A DNA stretch of 64,000 bases from Prorocentrum cordatum (GCA_963575745.1 CAUYUJ010019880.1:105091-169090), one strand, 5' to 3'. Positions 39,578 through 49,295 are shown, counted from the stretch's first letter. The notes: generated by a model from the letters alone, not told the origin. Numbers and translations: made by a program.

Positions 39578-39784
39578 CGGAATGCAGAAGGCATTGCGTC
39601 GGGGGCCTGGGCCTCGAGCGAGGGGCGCTACGGCACCCCGGGAGGAGGGGCTCGGCTGCCCAGGACCCTGAACGGCGCCGCGGGCAGCCGGCTGCCGGGG
39701 CTCCGGCCCCCGGGCAAGTACCTCGGGCACGAGTGACACCGGAGGCTGCCAGAAGACTCGCTGCGACTGCCATCCCTGACAGAT
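39578..39784. other. Spacer between family A copies
   Basis: GC-rich; no frame or domain of note. Confidence 0.4.
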
Positions 39785-39975
39785 CAGACCCCCTCGAGTT
39801 ATGAAAAAATGAAAAAATCATGACGGGAGGTTTTTCCTGATTTTCGGCCTCGGGGGGCCCTCACCGGCCCTCGGGGCCGTCAAAAAAGACTCGGGATGAA
39901 AAACCGGTCCCGGGGAATGGGTCGAGATCTCTGGGGGTCGACGTCATGAAAAAATCATGACGTCGGGGGTCTGGG
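39785..39975 (+). mobile_element. Family A element, forward copy
   Basis: CAGACCCCCTCGAGTTATGA, GACGGGAGGTTTTTCCTGAT and CATGACGTCGGGGGTCTGGG. The inner right palindrome GACGTCATGAAAAAATCATG, continuing ACGTC, is perfect. Confidence 0.85.
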
Positions 39976-40202
39976 ATCCCTGACAGATCAGCCGCGGCGG
40001 GAAGGCGACAAATCAACGGCCCACGCGAGCACTCCTGCTGGCCCTTGGGTGGTGGCACAAAGGCCGATACCAGCCATCTCCGTAGGCTGGCGCCAAATCG
40101 AACGCCAGGCGAAGCCCCCAGGGCGACCATCTCTGGCTGCCAGAAGGCTTCTTTGGACAAGGTCGGCTCCGCTGGACTCGAGGCCCCTCCAGCCCCAGTG
40201 TG
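39976..40202. other. Spacer between family A copies
   Basis: ATCCCTGACAGATCAG at 39976 repeats ATCCCTGACAGATCAGACC at 39772, so the forward copy 39785-39975 is flanked by a 16-base direct repeat (target-site duplication candidate). Confidence 0.6.
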
Positions 40203-40382
40203 CCCCGACGTAATGATTTTTTTCGTCACGTCGACCCCCAGAGGTCCCGACCCGTTCCCCGGGACCGGCTTGTCATCCTGAGTCGTTTTTTGATGCTCCC
40301 GAGGACCGGCGAGGGCCCCCGGAGGCCGAACATCAGGAAAAACGTCCCGTCGTGTTTTTTCCATTGCTCGAGGGGGTCTGGG
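40203..40382 (-). mobile_element. Family A element, reverse copy
   Basis: CCCCGACGTAATGATTTTTT, CGTCGACCCCCAGAGGTCCC, GGCGAGGGCCCCCGGAGGCC and GCTCGAGGGGGTCTGGG. Confidence 0.83.
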
Positions 40383-40579
40383 CCGTAGGCACGCCAACAC
40401 GACCTGAGGCGCCCCAGCAGCCGTCGAAATCACCCTTGAACCAGGCCTGCTCGCCGTCCTCGATACAACAAGGGCCCTGACGCGCGGCTCGACGCCCCCA
40501 GGCTTCGGGAGCGCAAGAAGGACGTGCGCGCACAGGAGGCGTTCCAAGAATGGCCCTTGCCTTCGAGGATCGAAGGGCC
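40383..40579. other. Spacer between family A copies
   Basis: GCCTTCGAGGATCGAAGGGC at 40558 resembles GGCCTTCGAGGGTCGAAAGA at 40777, flanking the copy at 40580-40766 as a possible target duplication. Confidence 0.5.
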
Positions 40580-40766
40580 CATGACCCCTAAGCGCTGCGA
40601 AAAAAAACACGACGGGAGGTGGTTCACGATTTTCGGCCTCCGGGGGCCCTCACCGGGCCTCGGGACCGTGACCAAAAAGGACTCAGGGTGCAAAACAAGC
40701 GCCGGGGAGTGGGTCGAGAACTCTGGGGGTCGACGTAATGACAAATCATGGTGTCGTGGGTCTGGG
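40580..40766 (+). mobile_element. Family A element, forward copy, left end diverged
   Basis: CGACGGGAGGTGGTTCACGA, TTTCGGCCTCCGGGGGCCCT, CTGGGGGTCGACGTAATGAC and GTGTCGTGGGTCTGGG. The usual CTCGAG left end reads ACCCCTAAGCGCTGCG. Confidence 0.78.
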
Positions 40767-41082
40767 TTGACGGCCTTGGCCTTCGAGGGTCGAAAGAGCT
40801 GTCGTGCTCTGCCGCCGCGGAGGGCGGCGGAGGGGCGGCGGCAGGTCGGCGGAGGTAGGATGAGGCCGCCGCCGCCGGCGGAAGCCGGCGGAAGGGCGGC
40901 GGGGCAAGAAGATAGGGCGCGTAGGGGCGGGGCCGGGGCACGAAGATACCCACCTGCCTTTGCTCGCTCTTCGTCGGGCATCTGTTTTAGCATAGAGCCT
41001 ATACCAGCGCCGTTGGCACGGTAGTTTAGAGCCCCTCACGAGACCTCCTGCGCCGAAGGATCATTGGGGGTAGTGCGCGTGT
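40767..41082. other. No gene recognised
   Basis: 40800-40920 is a GGCGGCGGA-type GC repeat. No domain. Confidence 0.45.
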
Positions 41083-41269
41083 GTGGAAGGGCGGCGGACG
41101 GTGGCGGAAGCAAAGCATGCGCCCCCACGGGATGAAAACATCTTTGGGTTCAGGGATTCCGTCATCGGTCGCATGCATCCACACTGGTTTCGAGAGTACG
41201 CATCGCGCGGATGTTCGTATCACGCGGGCGGTCTCGTGGATCGGGGGGCCGTGCTCATGCACATGTCAG
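41083..41269 (+). CDS. Candidate exon before an introner copy
   Basis: Frame reads AKHAPPRDENIFGFRDSVIG then RMHPHWFREYASRGCSYHAG and LVDRGAVLMHMS, ending CAG directly at the AG|GAG boundary of a family C copy, as in the hydrolase gene. The composition is coding-like. No family recognised; exon start not determined. Confidence 0.4.
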
Positions 41270-41401
41270 GAGACGAATCGCAGACACTATTGAATTGCCG
41301 ATCCCCGGGAAAATAGGAGAACAACTATATGGGAAGTGGGGGAAAAGACGAACACCCAAAACATGCAGGAAAGAATGGGGCATGCCTGGGACTTGTGTGA
41401 G
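41270..41401 (+). mobile_element. Family C introner copy
   Basis: CAG|GAGACGAATCGCAGACAC ... CCGATCCCCGGGAAAATAGG ... GACGAACACCCAAAACATGC ... TGTGAG|. Same boundary dinucleotides as 6267-6414. A family B copy begins at the next base. Confidence 0.7.
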
Positions 41402-41575
41402 GTCGGGCCTGTCCCCCTACAGGGGGATTTTAAACGAAAAATATATAATATCACAAAAATATGCAAATAAGTAATGCAAACATAGTCTGGGGACTATTTT
41501 TCGAGTATCTGTCGACCTTTTTGGGGCATTTTTTTTTTTTCGTCGAAGATCCCCATGTAGGGGGACAGGCCCGAC
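41402..41575. mobile_element. Family B element, copy 3
   Basis: GTCGGGCCTGTCCCCCTACA, continuing GGGGGATTTT, and right end CCCCATGTAGGGGGACAGGC, continuing CCGAC. Central palindrome ATAGTCTGGGGACTAT intact. Confidence 0.82.
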
Positions 41576-42038
41576 GTAAGACCTGCATCTCGCTCCTTGG
41601 GCGTCCCTGGGCCCCTTTGGCTGGGCGCGCGCTCGCCCCCCTGCGAGCTCCCTGCGGCTGCGGGCCGGCGGCGGCAGCGCCGGGGCACCTGCCGCGCGGC
41701 CGCCCGCGGCGGGCCACGGCGGCGCCGCTGCGCGCACGCGCCCGAGGGCCCGGCGAGATTTCTCGGCCGGAGCAGGAGCCTCCTCCTCCTCCTCCTCCTC
41801 CTCCTCCTCCTCCTCGTCCTCCTCCTCCTCCCTCCTCCTCCTCCTCCTCCCTCTCCTCCTCCTCCCCCTCCTCCTACTCCTCCTCCTCCTCCTCCCTCCT
41901 CCTCCTCCTCCTCCTCCTCCTGCTCCCTCCTCCTGCTGCTCCTCCTCCTCCTCCTCCTCCTCCTCCTCCTCCTCCCGCCTCCTCCTCCTCCCCCTGCGTC
42001 TGTGTTTCCATTCTTGGGCGGAGGCCGCCGAGTACCGC
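41576..42038. repeat. GC-rich stretch and (TCC)n tract before LINE-e
   Basis: 41576-41777 is GC-rich without a gene. 41778-41995 is interrupted TCC. The LINE-e reading frame opens within 45 bases of its end. Confidence 0.75.
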
Positions 42039-43094
42039 GTGGAGATGATCGGCTACATGCAGCGTGCTCGGACCATGCCAGCGCACTGGTGTCGTCAGCT
42101 TCTTCAGAGTTCGCAGGAGCTTCGGACGGCACGTCTTCACCTTGCGACGAAGCAAGCAAACCAGGCCTACGCTAGACTCCTTGTCAATGAAGCGTCGAGG
42201 CTACATGGTTCTGCTATCGTGGTGGCCGCTCGGACGAGACGCCTTCTCGAACTCCAGCAGCCTATCATTTCAGATTCCATTGTCGTGGATCCTGAGCCCT
42301 CTGGACAGGGCGTTGAGCATGGTGATCTGAACGATGCAACCTCCTTGCTGCAGAGTCGGATTGACACGTCAGGATTGCAGCTTCGTGATGCCGAGCGTGC
42401 CTGTCGGGTGAGTCGTACCCGAGCGTCTGGGGGAGCTGGTGCGAGGAATCAGGCACCTTGCAGCAGTGGGATCAATCAGATATCACAGCAGCGGACTCAG
42501 ACATTGTCGCCAGCAGGATCGCATCAGGCACGGCTAGAGGCTAATGCTGGGACGCCCATGGCTGACGTGGACGCCGCCCAAGGGTCGCAGCATGTTGCCA
42601 CGAGGCCTCTTCCGCTGTCTGGGACTGCCGACGGGCAGGCTGGCATCCTGCTTCGGCAGGCGAGTCGGTGTGGCGTTCACTCCCCCCCACGCAGGCGTGA
42701 CGGTCCAGGGGCTCCAGACGTGGAGGTGGTCGATGCCCCCTGGATCGGACCAGGCGCCGTGGCATGGCGCAGGCGGCGCTGGCATAGACGGCCCCTGCGA
42801 GGCGGTGGCGTCCAAAGGCCTGACCCGCATGCGCAGACGCCGTCCCCAGCACAAGCTCAGCGGGACGCCATCAACCAGGACGCCCGCAACGTGGTGTACA
42901 CCTTACAGCTCCCAACACAGCCTGACTCCTTCATGTTCCAGCCGACTCTTGCTGCCAAGAGGATGAGGTTGGTCAACCGTCACTTTCCAGATGTGGTTGA
43001 AGATGTGACTATTGGGCGAAATGAGGTTACCATCATCAACGATGGAGGGCCCTGTGGCTCGGAGCTCCAGCCCGTCTCACCTGGGACCCTATAG
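42039..43094 (+). CDS. LINE-e ORF1
   Basis: Intact 351-codon frame from ATG. Residues 1-90 are helix-forming and charged (LHLATKQANQAYARLLVNEA). The middle is Gln/Gly/Arg-rich. The end (MRLVNRHFPDVVEDVTIGRN) is not assignable. No RanBP2 finger as in LINE-c. Probable RNA-binding ORF1 by position. Ends in TAG, after which the same frame continues into the endonuclease. Confidence 0.6.
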   Translation: MEMIGYMQRARTMPAHWCRQLLQSSQELRTARLHLATKQANQAYARLLVNEASRLHGSAIVVAARTRRLLELQQPIISDSIVVDPEPSGQGVEHGDLNDATSLLQSRIDTSGLQLRDAERACRVSRTRASGGAGARNQAPCSSGINQISQQRTQTLSPAGSHQARLEANAGTPMADVDAAQGSQHVATRPLPLSGTADGQAGILLRQASRCGVHSPPRRRDGPGAPDVEVVDAPWIGPGAVAWRRRRWHRRPLRGGGVQRPDPHAQTPSPAQAQRDAINQDARNVVYTLQLPTQPDSFMFQPTLAAKRMRLVNRHFPDVVEDVTIGRNEVTIINDGGPCGSELQPVSPGTL

Positions 43095-44207
43095 GCCCAG
43101 GCCGCTGTCGTACAGAATCACGACACCTCGTCGTCTGGGACTCTTTCCTCGGGCTGTGGGGCCCGCACTGTTGCACGCGCGCCAGCTACAGGGGACGGCA
43201 CGACCAACGGGCAGGCATCCACTACCTCGCGCAGCGCGAGAGTCTCGGGACCGCGCAAGTCGAGAAGGGCTCCCAAGGGCGGCAAGCGCACGGACCTTCG
43301 CATCGCCACTTTCAACGGGAGCGGGTGGCCACAGCTCAAGGACTTCCTCGAGCACGGCCCTCACTCCCAGGTGGTGTACGCTCAGGAGCTCAAACTTCGC
43401 AGTGATCAGCTGGCGCGTGCCCAGGAATGGGCCGCCGAGCATGGGTGGAAGCCTTTCGTCTCTCCCTGTCTGGTCAGCGACACTGGCACCAACTGCGCGG
43501 GAGTGGACACTTTCGTCCGATCACAGATCGGAGCTGCTTTGCTATCATCCTATTGCGAAACGCACGTGATTGACCATGGGCACGTCGTAGCCGTGCTGAT
43601 CCAAGGCGGCCTGGGGCACGGGTTTATTGCAGCGTCTATCTACCTTGAGCAGGGCCTCAACCTTGCAGCGGCCAGCGCACAGCGACTTCGCATTCTTGGC
43701 ATGTGCCTGGCCCGCCACAAGTTACCTTTCAGTGTCGGCGCCGATTGGATTGTCGCCCCCGATCAGTTTGACAGTTCCAGATGTCCTGAACGTCTCAACG
43801 CCCGAGTGGTCGCCACGCCTCACGGCGCATACCGCGACCCCAGAACGGCCGACTATTATAATTTGGACGATTGGGTTGCGAGTGACTCTCTGGCTGCTGT
43901 CACGAGAGAGCCCTCGGTTGCCCCAGAGTTCCCTCGAAGGAATCACCATGTTGCATGCGCGTCGGTGGGCCCAAGGGCGAGGACTCAGCAAGTAAACGTG
44001 CGTAGGGGACCACAACCTCTTCCTCTTAAGCCCTCGGCCCAGACCAAGCCCGACGTCGGCGATGACGACGACGAGCCGCAGCTCGCACGTGCCAAGGGGG
44101 GCCCAGGCATGGACTGGGTGGACATCGCGCGTTCTGACTCCCAGCACAAGTTAGGCGAGCCTGCATTGCACCGTGCCCGTCTCGACTCGATTTGTGCGCA
44201 GATATAA
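43095..44207 (+). CDS. LINE-e APE-type endonuclease
   Basis: Open from just after the ORF1 TAG to TAA at 44205-44207. TDLRIATFNGSGW is the first APE strand with its Asn; VVYAQELKLRSDQ carries the catalytic Glu in a QE motif as in APE proteins; VGADWIVAPDQF aligns with GDWNxxP, with Ala replacing Gly and Ile replacing Asn. The C-terminal third is Pro/Arg/Asp-rich. No ATG lies between the stop and the first motif, which favours readthrough or a nonsense mutation of a once fused ORF. Confidence 0.62.
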   Translation, partial: AQAAVVQNHDTSSSGTLSSGCGARTVARAPATGDGTTNGQASTTSRSARVSGPRKSRRAPKGGKRTDLRIATFNGSGWPQLKDFLEHGPHSQVVYAQELKLRSDQLARAQEWAAEHGWKPFVSPCLVSDTGTNCAGVDTFVRSQIGAALLSSYCETHVIDHGHVVAVLIQGGLGHGFIAASIYLEQGLNLAAASAQRLRILGMCLARHKLPFSVGADWIVAPDQFDSSRCPERLNARVVATPHGAYRDPRTADYYNLDDWVASDSLAAVTREPSVAPEFPRRNHHVACASVGPRARTQQVNVRRGPQPLPLKPSAQTKPDVGDDDDEPQLARAKGGPGMDWVDIARSDSQHKLGEPALHRARLDSICAQI

Positions 44208-45585
44208 TGATGGGGTTGAAGCAGAGTTGCCGCCTCTCTTCGATATCGATCCTGACGAGGCCTTGAAGTTCCAAGGGCGTGACGCGGGCCCTCGATCTGT
44301 CAAGGCCACAGCAGGAGGCGCTCGGGCACGTTTCCAGCCCGCTGCCGCAAAGGCCTCTCGCGCGCTTCGGCTCCTACAGCTGCGAGCATACAATCTACGT
44401 GCTGCCCTTGGCAAGGGCCGCGCGCGTGCAGACAGGGAATGGAGGCACCTTTGCCAATTTGTTGCGCAGGGGGGAAGGGAAGGAATGATGGGGAGGCACA
44501 TCGCGTCGGAAATCTCGGCGATCCTCGCCTACCTCATCGACCAGATCTTTTCCTCTACCTCAGGGCACGTTTACATGCTACGTTTACTTGGCGATTACCT
44601 TGGAGGGCTTGCGCAGGCCGATGTTCGTCGACTTCCGGTTGCACGTGCGCGCCCTTTTTCGACGTGGATACAGAATCAGCTCCGTGCCCGGCCAGGGCCG
44701 ATTCACGAGTGGTCTAAGCCGAGACGATGGGACCCGGCTCAGGTGCACACTGCCTCGGGACCGTCGAGCGCTGCAAATGATATTTGCGAAAGCCAAAGGG
44801 GCTCCTGGACCGAAGTCTGGGGCGGGGCCCCCGCGGAGCCTGCTATCAGCAGTGAAAGCGCACATGGGAACACGGACGATGCTATGCTCCAGGGCCTACA
44901 GCGCTTATGTCTGAGTGGACCTCGGCTTCTTCCGCTTGCAATTTCAGAACTGCGACGAGCAGGCCTTCCATTTCCCAGGCGTGCTGCTGTAGGTGTTGAT
45001 CGATTTAGGCCTCGTCACTCGGCCTTGGTATCGAATGGGGCACTGGCGTGTCTAGGTCACCGACTGCACCTGCGTGAAACGTTTGGGGCGCGGCCTGCAT
45101 GTTGGCCCGAGTTCATATCGCGCTCTTGGGCAAGCCGTCCGGGGGGTGCCGCCCCGTCGCTTTGCTTCCCTCCGCATACCGCGCACGGGCAAAGGCGCGC
45201 CTCGATGTTCGCCAGATCTTGGGCGGCACGTCTTGGGCGAAATTACCCGGCATTGGGGTCTCGGCGCGCCGCCGCCGACGTAGCCGCCAGGGTTCTTGTC
45301 CAGGCTGAAGCAGGTCAGATCTCGTTAAATGAAGCTTCAGCGCACGCGAGTCTGGATATAGCGAAGTGTTTCGACAAGGTCAATTTGGACACGCTGTTGC
45401 GCGCTGCAGCCGTCCACCAGTTTCCAGGCCATCCCATGCCGCTCGCGCGCAGGATGTACACGGGGGCAAGGAGGTTGGGATGGGGCAGTTGTCTCTCGAC
45501 GCCTGTTTATGCGAGCCGAGGCGTGTTGCCAGGATGCCCGCTCGCCATGTTTGCGTTGCATTTCGTGGCGCTCACGGCCTTCTGA
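44173..45585 (+). pseudogene. LINE-e reverse transcriptase, fingers and palm
   Basis: 470-codon frame overlapping the end of the APE frame by 35 bases. ASLDIAKCFDKVNLDTLLRA is motif A with its Asp; RGVLPGCPLAMFAL is motif B. Between about 45095 and 45245 the similarity moves to the +1 frame (VHIALLGKPSGGCRPVALLP, the RT 1/2 segment), so two compensating indels lie inside the open frame. Confidence 0.75.
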
Positions 45586-45758
45586 CTCATTCGAGGCACG
45601 CGCCGCATCTATCCCGCGCTCGCTGGATCTATGCGGATGACATAACTTGTGGAGTTCGGGGGCCCCTCTCTAAGATCTGCGAATGGTCACTTAAGCTCAT
45701 TCGGTTGCTACTGCACGTGCTTAAGATATTGGGCTTGCCGCCAGCTGCTCACAAATGA
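45560..45758 (+). pseudogene. LINE-e reverse transcriptase motif C
   Basis: Shifted frame: SRARWIYADDITCGVRGPLS, the YxDD active-site strand with both Asp present, then LKILGLPPAAHK. One frameshift near 45560-45585 separates it from motif B. Confidence 0.75.
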
Positions 45759-46356
45759 AAAGTTATGAGCAGCATCCCCGAGCTCGGGCACTGGATATCC
45801 CATCAACTTGGTCCCTTGGGTACCAAGATGCCACGGCTCTGGAAGTCTTGGGAATTGAGGTCGCTTTGAGTCGGCCCATTCGGTGCACGAAGTCGAGACA
45901 GAGGGTGGATTGGGATCGCTCGCCGCCGACCTCGATTTCGTACCCTTCGGAAGGCTGGAGCGTTGCTTACCAGATTCACTAAGCAAGCTGTTCCGCCTGC
46001 TGTTACCTATGGATTGGGAGTGCATGGTGCTCACCCGAGGCTTCTTGATCAAATGCGTGCGCGTCAGAGAACGGCATGGTGCGCGCCAGGAGCAGGTACG
46101 TCACATTGGGCGACATCCTGACTGCAAGGCTCGCAGTTCCAAGATCCGCAGGTGGAGGCGTGGACAGCGCCGCTATTCCAGTGGGCCCTTTTGAGCAGAG
46201 ACGCCGCCGCACCTCCGAACGTGCTGCAGGCTGCGTTGTGCACGCAGGCGCGCAAATTACTCTCTGAGGCTAAGTCCCCTTGGAAGCGCGTGGCGGGCCC
46301 CGCGGGGGCCGCTGTTCTGGCTCTCAGGGACTGGCGGGCTTGCGTGGTGCACTGAC
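45759..46356 (+). pseudogene. LINE-e thumb/connection remnants
   Basis: TALEVLGIEVALS fits the LGxxV strand after motif C, and LLSEAKSPWKRVAGPAGAAV a later helix. Spread over at least three frames. Confidence 0.5.
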
Positions 46357-47493
46357 TTGGGCGCGGTCGCTGATATTAAGCGCGAAGCCCCATCGACGAT
46401 ATGGACATTGGCCCGAGGGGCCGCAGTTCGGAGGATGTGGGAGAGATGGGCATCACGGCCGCAGTTGGCTGGGGAGCCCCTCTGTCCTAAGGAACCCATC
46501 GGTGATTGGGTGGAACCGAGCATCAAAGTCCTCGATGCTATTCCTGTCCCTGATCCAGACTCCAGCAGCGATCAGGATACAGGTGAGCAGCACGAGGATC
46601 CAGGTGACGACGATGACGCGCGCGGGCCCAGCGAGCCTCCCCGGGCATGGCAGCCAGATCTTAAAGAATGCGGCCTTATTCGTGCTATTGTGGCTGGAGG
46701 CCTATGGAGGCCAGATAGGCTTCATCGCTGCGGGTGCAGATCGGACTCATGTTGCCCGCGCCGTGGGCAGGCACAGTGCGACATCTACCGCGTCGCATGG
46801 CAGCGCCCCTTCCTCGACACGAGACGAGCCGTATTCATGCGCACCTTTGATCGGAGAGGTTTTACCGCCATGTCTCGAGATTCCGCGTTGTGGTCGCGCG
46901 GGTTGGTAAGTCGCAGTTGTAGCCCTGCCATGCCGCCCAGGATGAATTGCATTAGGTGGACGGGGCACTATGGTAATCCGCAGGGCATCTCTGGCCACGT
47001 GCACACCGGCGGCGCGTGCTCACGGATGTGGCATTGGCCCGAGGCGGCCCGTGCGGGGCGGGGCTTCGCGAAGCTCCGTGAAGTGAGGCATGGCGTCGGC
47101 ATCCTGGTGCCGGGGCCTGTGCCAGGCGCAGTTCAGTCATCTCCTCGGGCCGAGCGTTTTGCTTTCCTCCAGGTCCTCCAGGTGTGCCTCCTTCCCATCG
47201 TGGTCCACGCGGACTTTAAAGGCCTCTTGGACGGCCTCCATGGCGGCCTTCAATGGCGCTGTTCCCCTCGGCGTCTGAACGTTGATCTCTTGGAGGCCAT
47301 CTGGAGCAAAGTTCAAGACCTAGGGACATTAGAAGCTGGTATCAGTGTGGTCCTCGTCAGGAGCCATCGGCGTGGGACCCATGCCCATGCTGTCGGCAAC
47401 CGATGGGCCCGCCTCGCTGCGCGCCTTGGGCGGGACACACACCCAGCTTCCAAGATACAGCGTATAGCAATGGGTGTTGGCTCATGGCAATAA
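46357..47493 (+). CDS. LINE-e connection region and RNase H domain
   Basis: 378-codon open frame. An acidic linker (DPDSSSDQDTGEQHEDPGDD) is followed by a Cys-rich segment HRCGCRSDSCCPRRG. RNase H: HVHTGGACSRMW is the first strand but Gly replaces the catalytic Asp (GGC for GAC); SSPRAERFAFLQVLQ keeps the Glu; PIVVHADFKGLLDGL keeps the second Asp; VLVRSHRRG and VGNRWARLAARLG are the last strand and helix, with Arg replacing the final Asp. Likely inactive. Confidence 0.72.
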   Translation: MGAVADIKREAPSTIWTLARGAAVRRMWERWASRPQLAGEPLCPKEPIGDWVEPSIKVLDAIPVPDPDSSSDQDTGEQHEDPGDDDDARGPSEPPRAWQPDLKECGLIRAIVAGGLWRPDRLHRCGCRSDSCCPRRGQAQCDIYRVAWQRPFLDTRRAVFMRTFDRRGFTAMSRDSALWSRGLVSRSCSPAMPPRMNCIRWTGHYGNPQGISGHVHTGGACSRMWHWPEAARAGRGFAKLREVRHGVGILVPGPVPGAVQSSPRAERFAFLQVLQVCLLPIVVHADFKGLLDGLHGGLQWRCSPRRLNVDLLEAIWSKVQDLGTLEAGISVVLVRSHRRGTHAHAVGNRWARLAARLGRDTHPASKIQRIAMGVGSWQ

Positions 47494-47895
47494 AAGTCGC
47501 TCCTGCAATGGAATGCGCAGGCTGTCACCGCCTTTCTTGGGGGGAAACGGTTTGATGCTCGACCTCGAGGTCGGAAACCGCCCAGGCCCCGCAGGGTCTC
47601 CGCTTTTGTGTCCCGTGACGTTCCCGCGGAGCTTAGACATGTCCTTCGGCCCGTTGGGGCCAAGTTGTGGCGATGTCGGTTTTGCATAGCACCCGCAGTA
47701 TTCTCTCCCGTCGTGCCTGCCATGCTCGCTGCTAAGGCGGCAACCTTGACCGCGCGCGCTTCCGCCCCCTGCGTCTGCGGTGACGCCGCGCACGGCCAGG
47801 ACAGCGGAGGCAGGCTCAGTCACGAAGGTCGTCGCCCTGGCGTTGCTGCCTGCGGTGTCCGTCCTTCCTCCCCCTCTGCTTTCGCTCGATCGTGA
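47494..47895 (+). pseudogene. LINE-e terminal finger
   Basis: AMECAGCHRLSWGE in one frame and RPVGAKLWRCRFCIAPAVFS in the frame 47608-47895 mirror the terminal C-x2-C fingers of LINE-a, -b and -c. A minus 271-codon frame over 47482-48297 is considered a shadow. Confidence 0.5.
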
Positions 47896-48771
47896 GGCCC
47901 TCGGGAAGGGGCTCTCAGGCCCGAGGAGGCGGAGCCGTTTTCCCTTGGCGCGCGGCGCCAACGCAGCCTCTCCCCGAGCAGCGGGCCAGAGCGCCACGTT
48001 CGTCCTCGGGTCAGCTTCGAACCGATAGTTGCGGTAAAAGATGATGCTTGAAAGGACAGAGACCTCGCGATCAGAGGTCTTGAGATCCCAGACCGTGAAG
48101 GCCCCGCGTTCCGCCCTGATGAGCGTAGAAGGGTGGGCAGCCATAGAAGGGGCAGGCCTACTTTGGCGGCCGCCGTAGTGCCTGACCGTGCCATGCCTGA
48201 AACGGGCCCCGTTCCTGCGTCCGCGGCCAGGGGGCATCGCCTTTGGGTTTCTTTGGGGCACGTGTGCCTCTGTGTTTCCCGCGGATTTGTTTACCATTAG
48301 AGCGGCAGGACATTTGTTGGTAGGATGCCCGTCTACTGAACCTACAGATAGACTCTCGGAACGTGCCCTTCGAAACCGAAAGCAGTTCCTTTCAGGGCTT
48401 CACCCTGCGGACGAGGGCAGACAGGATTATCGTAGGATCCCTCATCCTCGTCCTCTTCATGTTGCCAAGTCAGAAACGTTTTGGGTCAGGCCCCTAGCCA
48501 GCCGATCGTCTCAATATCGACTCGAGGACTGGGATTAGGTTCGCGAGAGTGGAGCACCCTTGCTGGTGTGCTTCCCGCGGACCTTCAGATTCCTTTTGCA
48601 TCCCTGTTCTCTCATTTTGGTGCCTGCGGGGCTCCGGGATCCTGTTTCTCGGGTGGGGGCCACTGTCTTTCTTGGCACTGCGGGCGGCTGATCGGGCTGC
48701 CCCTTCGCCTGTGCACGCCTGGCGCCCGTGGCATGACCTCGGTGCGCGGCGTCCGCCAGCCAGCGTCGTGT
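47896..48771. other. No gene recognised, LINE-e 3' flank
   Basis: A + frame 48188-48538 (116 codons; RALRNRKQFLSGLHPADEGR) has ordinary composition and could be retroelement-derived, but no motif is recognised. Confidence 0.4.
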
Positions 48772-48930
48772 CCTCCTCCTCCTCCTCCTCCTCCTCCTCC
48801 TCCTCCTCCTCCTTCCGCCACGCTCCACCTCCTCCTCCTCTTCCTCCTCCTCCTCCCCCTCCCCTTCCTCCTCCCCCTCCTCCTCCTCCTCCTGCTCCTC
48901 CTCCCCCTCCTCCTGCTCCTCCTCCTCTGG
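48772..48930. repeat. (TCC)n tract before a family A copy
   Basis: Interrupted TCC followed by CTGGATCCTGCAAGATTCCC, the same extension that adjoins the reverse copy at 21403. Confidence 0.85.
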
Positions 48931-48943
48931 ATCCTGCAAGATT

Positions 48944-49140
48944 CCCAGACCCTTCGAGTCATGGAACAAAAACACACGGCGGACGGTACTTCGCTAGCTT
49001 CGGCTCCCGGGGGCCCGTGCCAGGCCTCGGGGCCGTGCCACAAATCGACTCGTAGGAGGAGGGAGAAGCGGTCCTGGGGAGTGGGTCGAGAACGTTGGGG
49101 GTCGACGCGGTGAAGACATCGCGACGTCGGGGGGTTGGGA
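48944..49140 (+). mobile_element. Family A element, diverged forward copy
   Basis: CCCAGACCCTTCGAGTCATG, TTCGGCTCCCGGGGGCCCGT, TTGGGGGTCGACGCGGTGAA and GCGACGTCGGGGGGTTGGG. Confidence 0.78.
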
Positions 49141-49295
49141 CCCTCCCTCCCTCCCTCCACCTCCTCCTCCACCTCCTCCTCCTCCTCCTCCTCCTCCTCC
49201 TCCTCCTCCTCCTCCTCCTCCTCCTCCTCCCCCTCCTCCTCCTGGGGGTCGACGTTGCAAAGCAATCGCGACGCTGGGGGTCGAGGGGGCGGCGC
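49141..49295. repeat. (TCC)n with flanking family A-like duplication
   Basis: CTCC/TCC tract 49141-49243, then CTGGGGGTCGACGTTGCAAA and CGCGACGCTGGGGGTCGA, a direct repeat of the right end of the preceding family A copy. The TCC array thus expanded inside a duplicated element end. Confidence 0.7.

Larger units (their letters stand above)
42039..47895 (+). mobile_element. LINE-e: best-preserved non-LTR retrotransposon
   Basis: ORF1, APE, RT, connection, RNase H and terminal finger in order. ORF1 and APE share one frame broken only by TAG at 43092-43094. RT motifs A, B and C are all present. RNase H lacks two of its acidic residues. Immediately upstream is a (TCC)n tract. Confidence 0.82.

Noticed and set aside
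47482-48297. 271-codon minus frame
   Set aside because: Overlaps the terminal finger of LINE-e on the other strand and has no recognisable motif.
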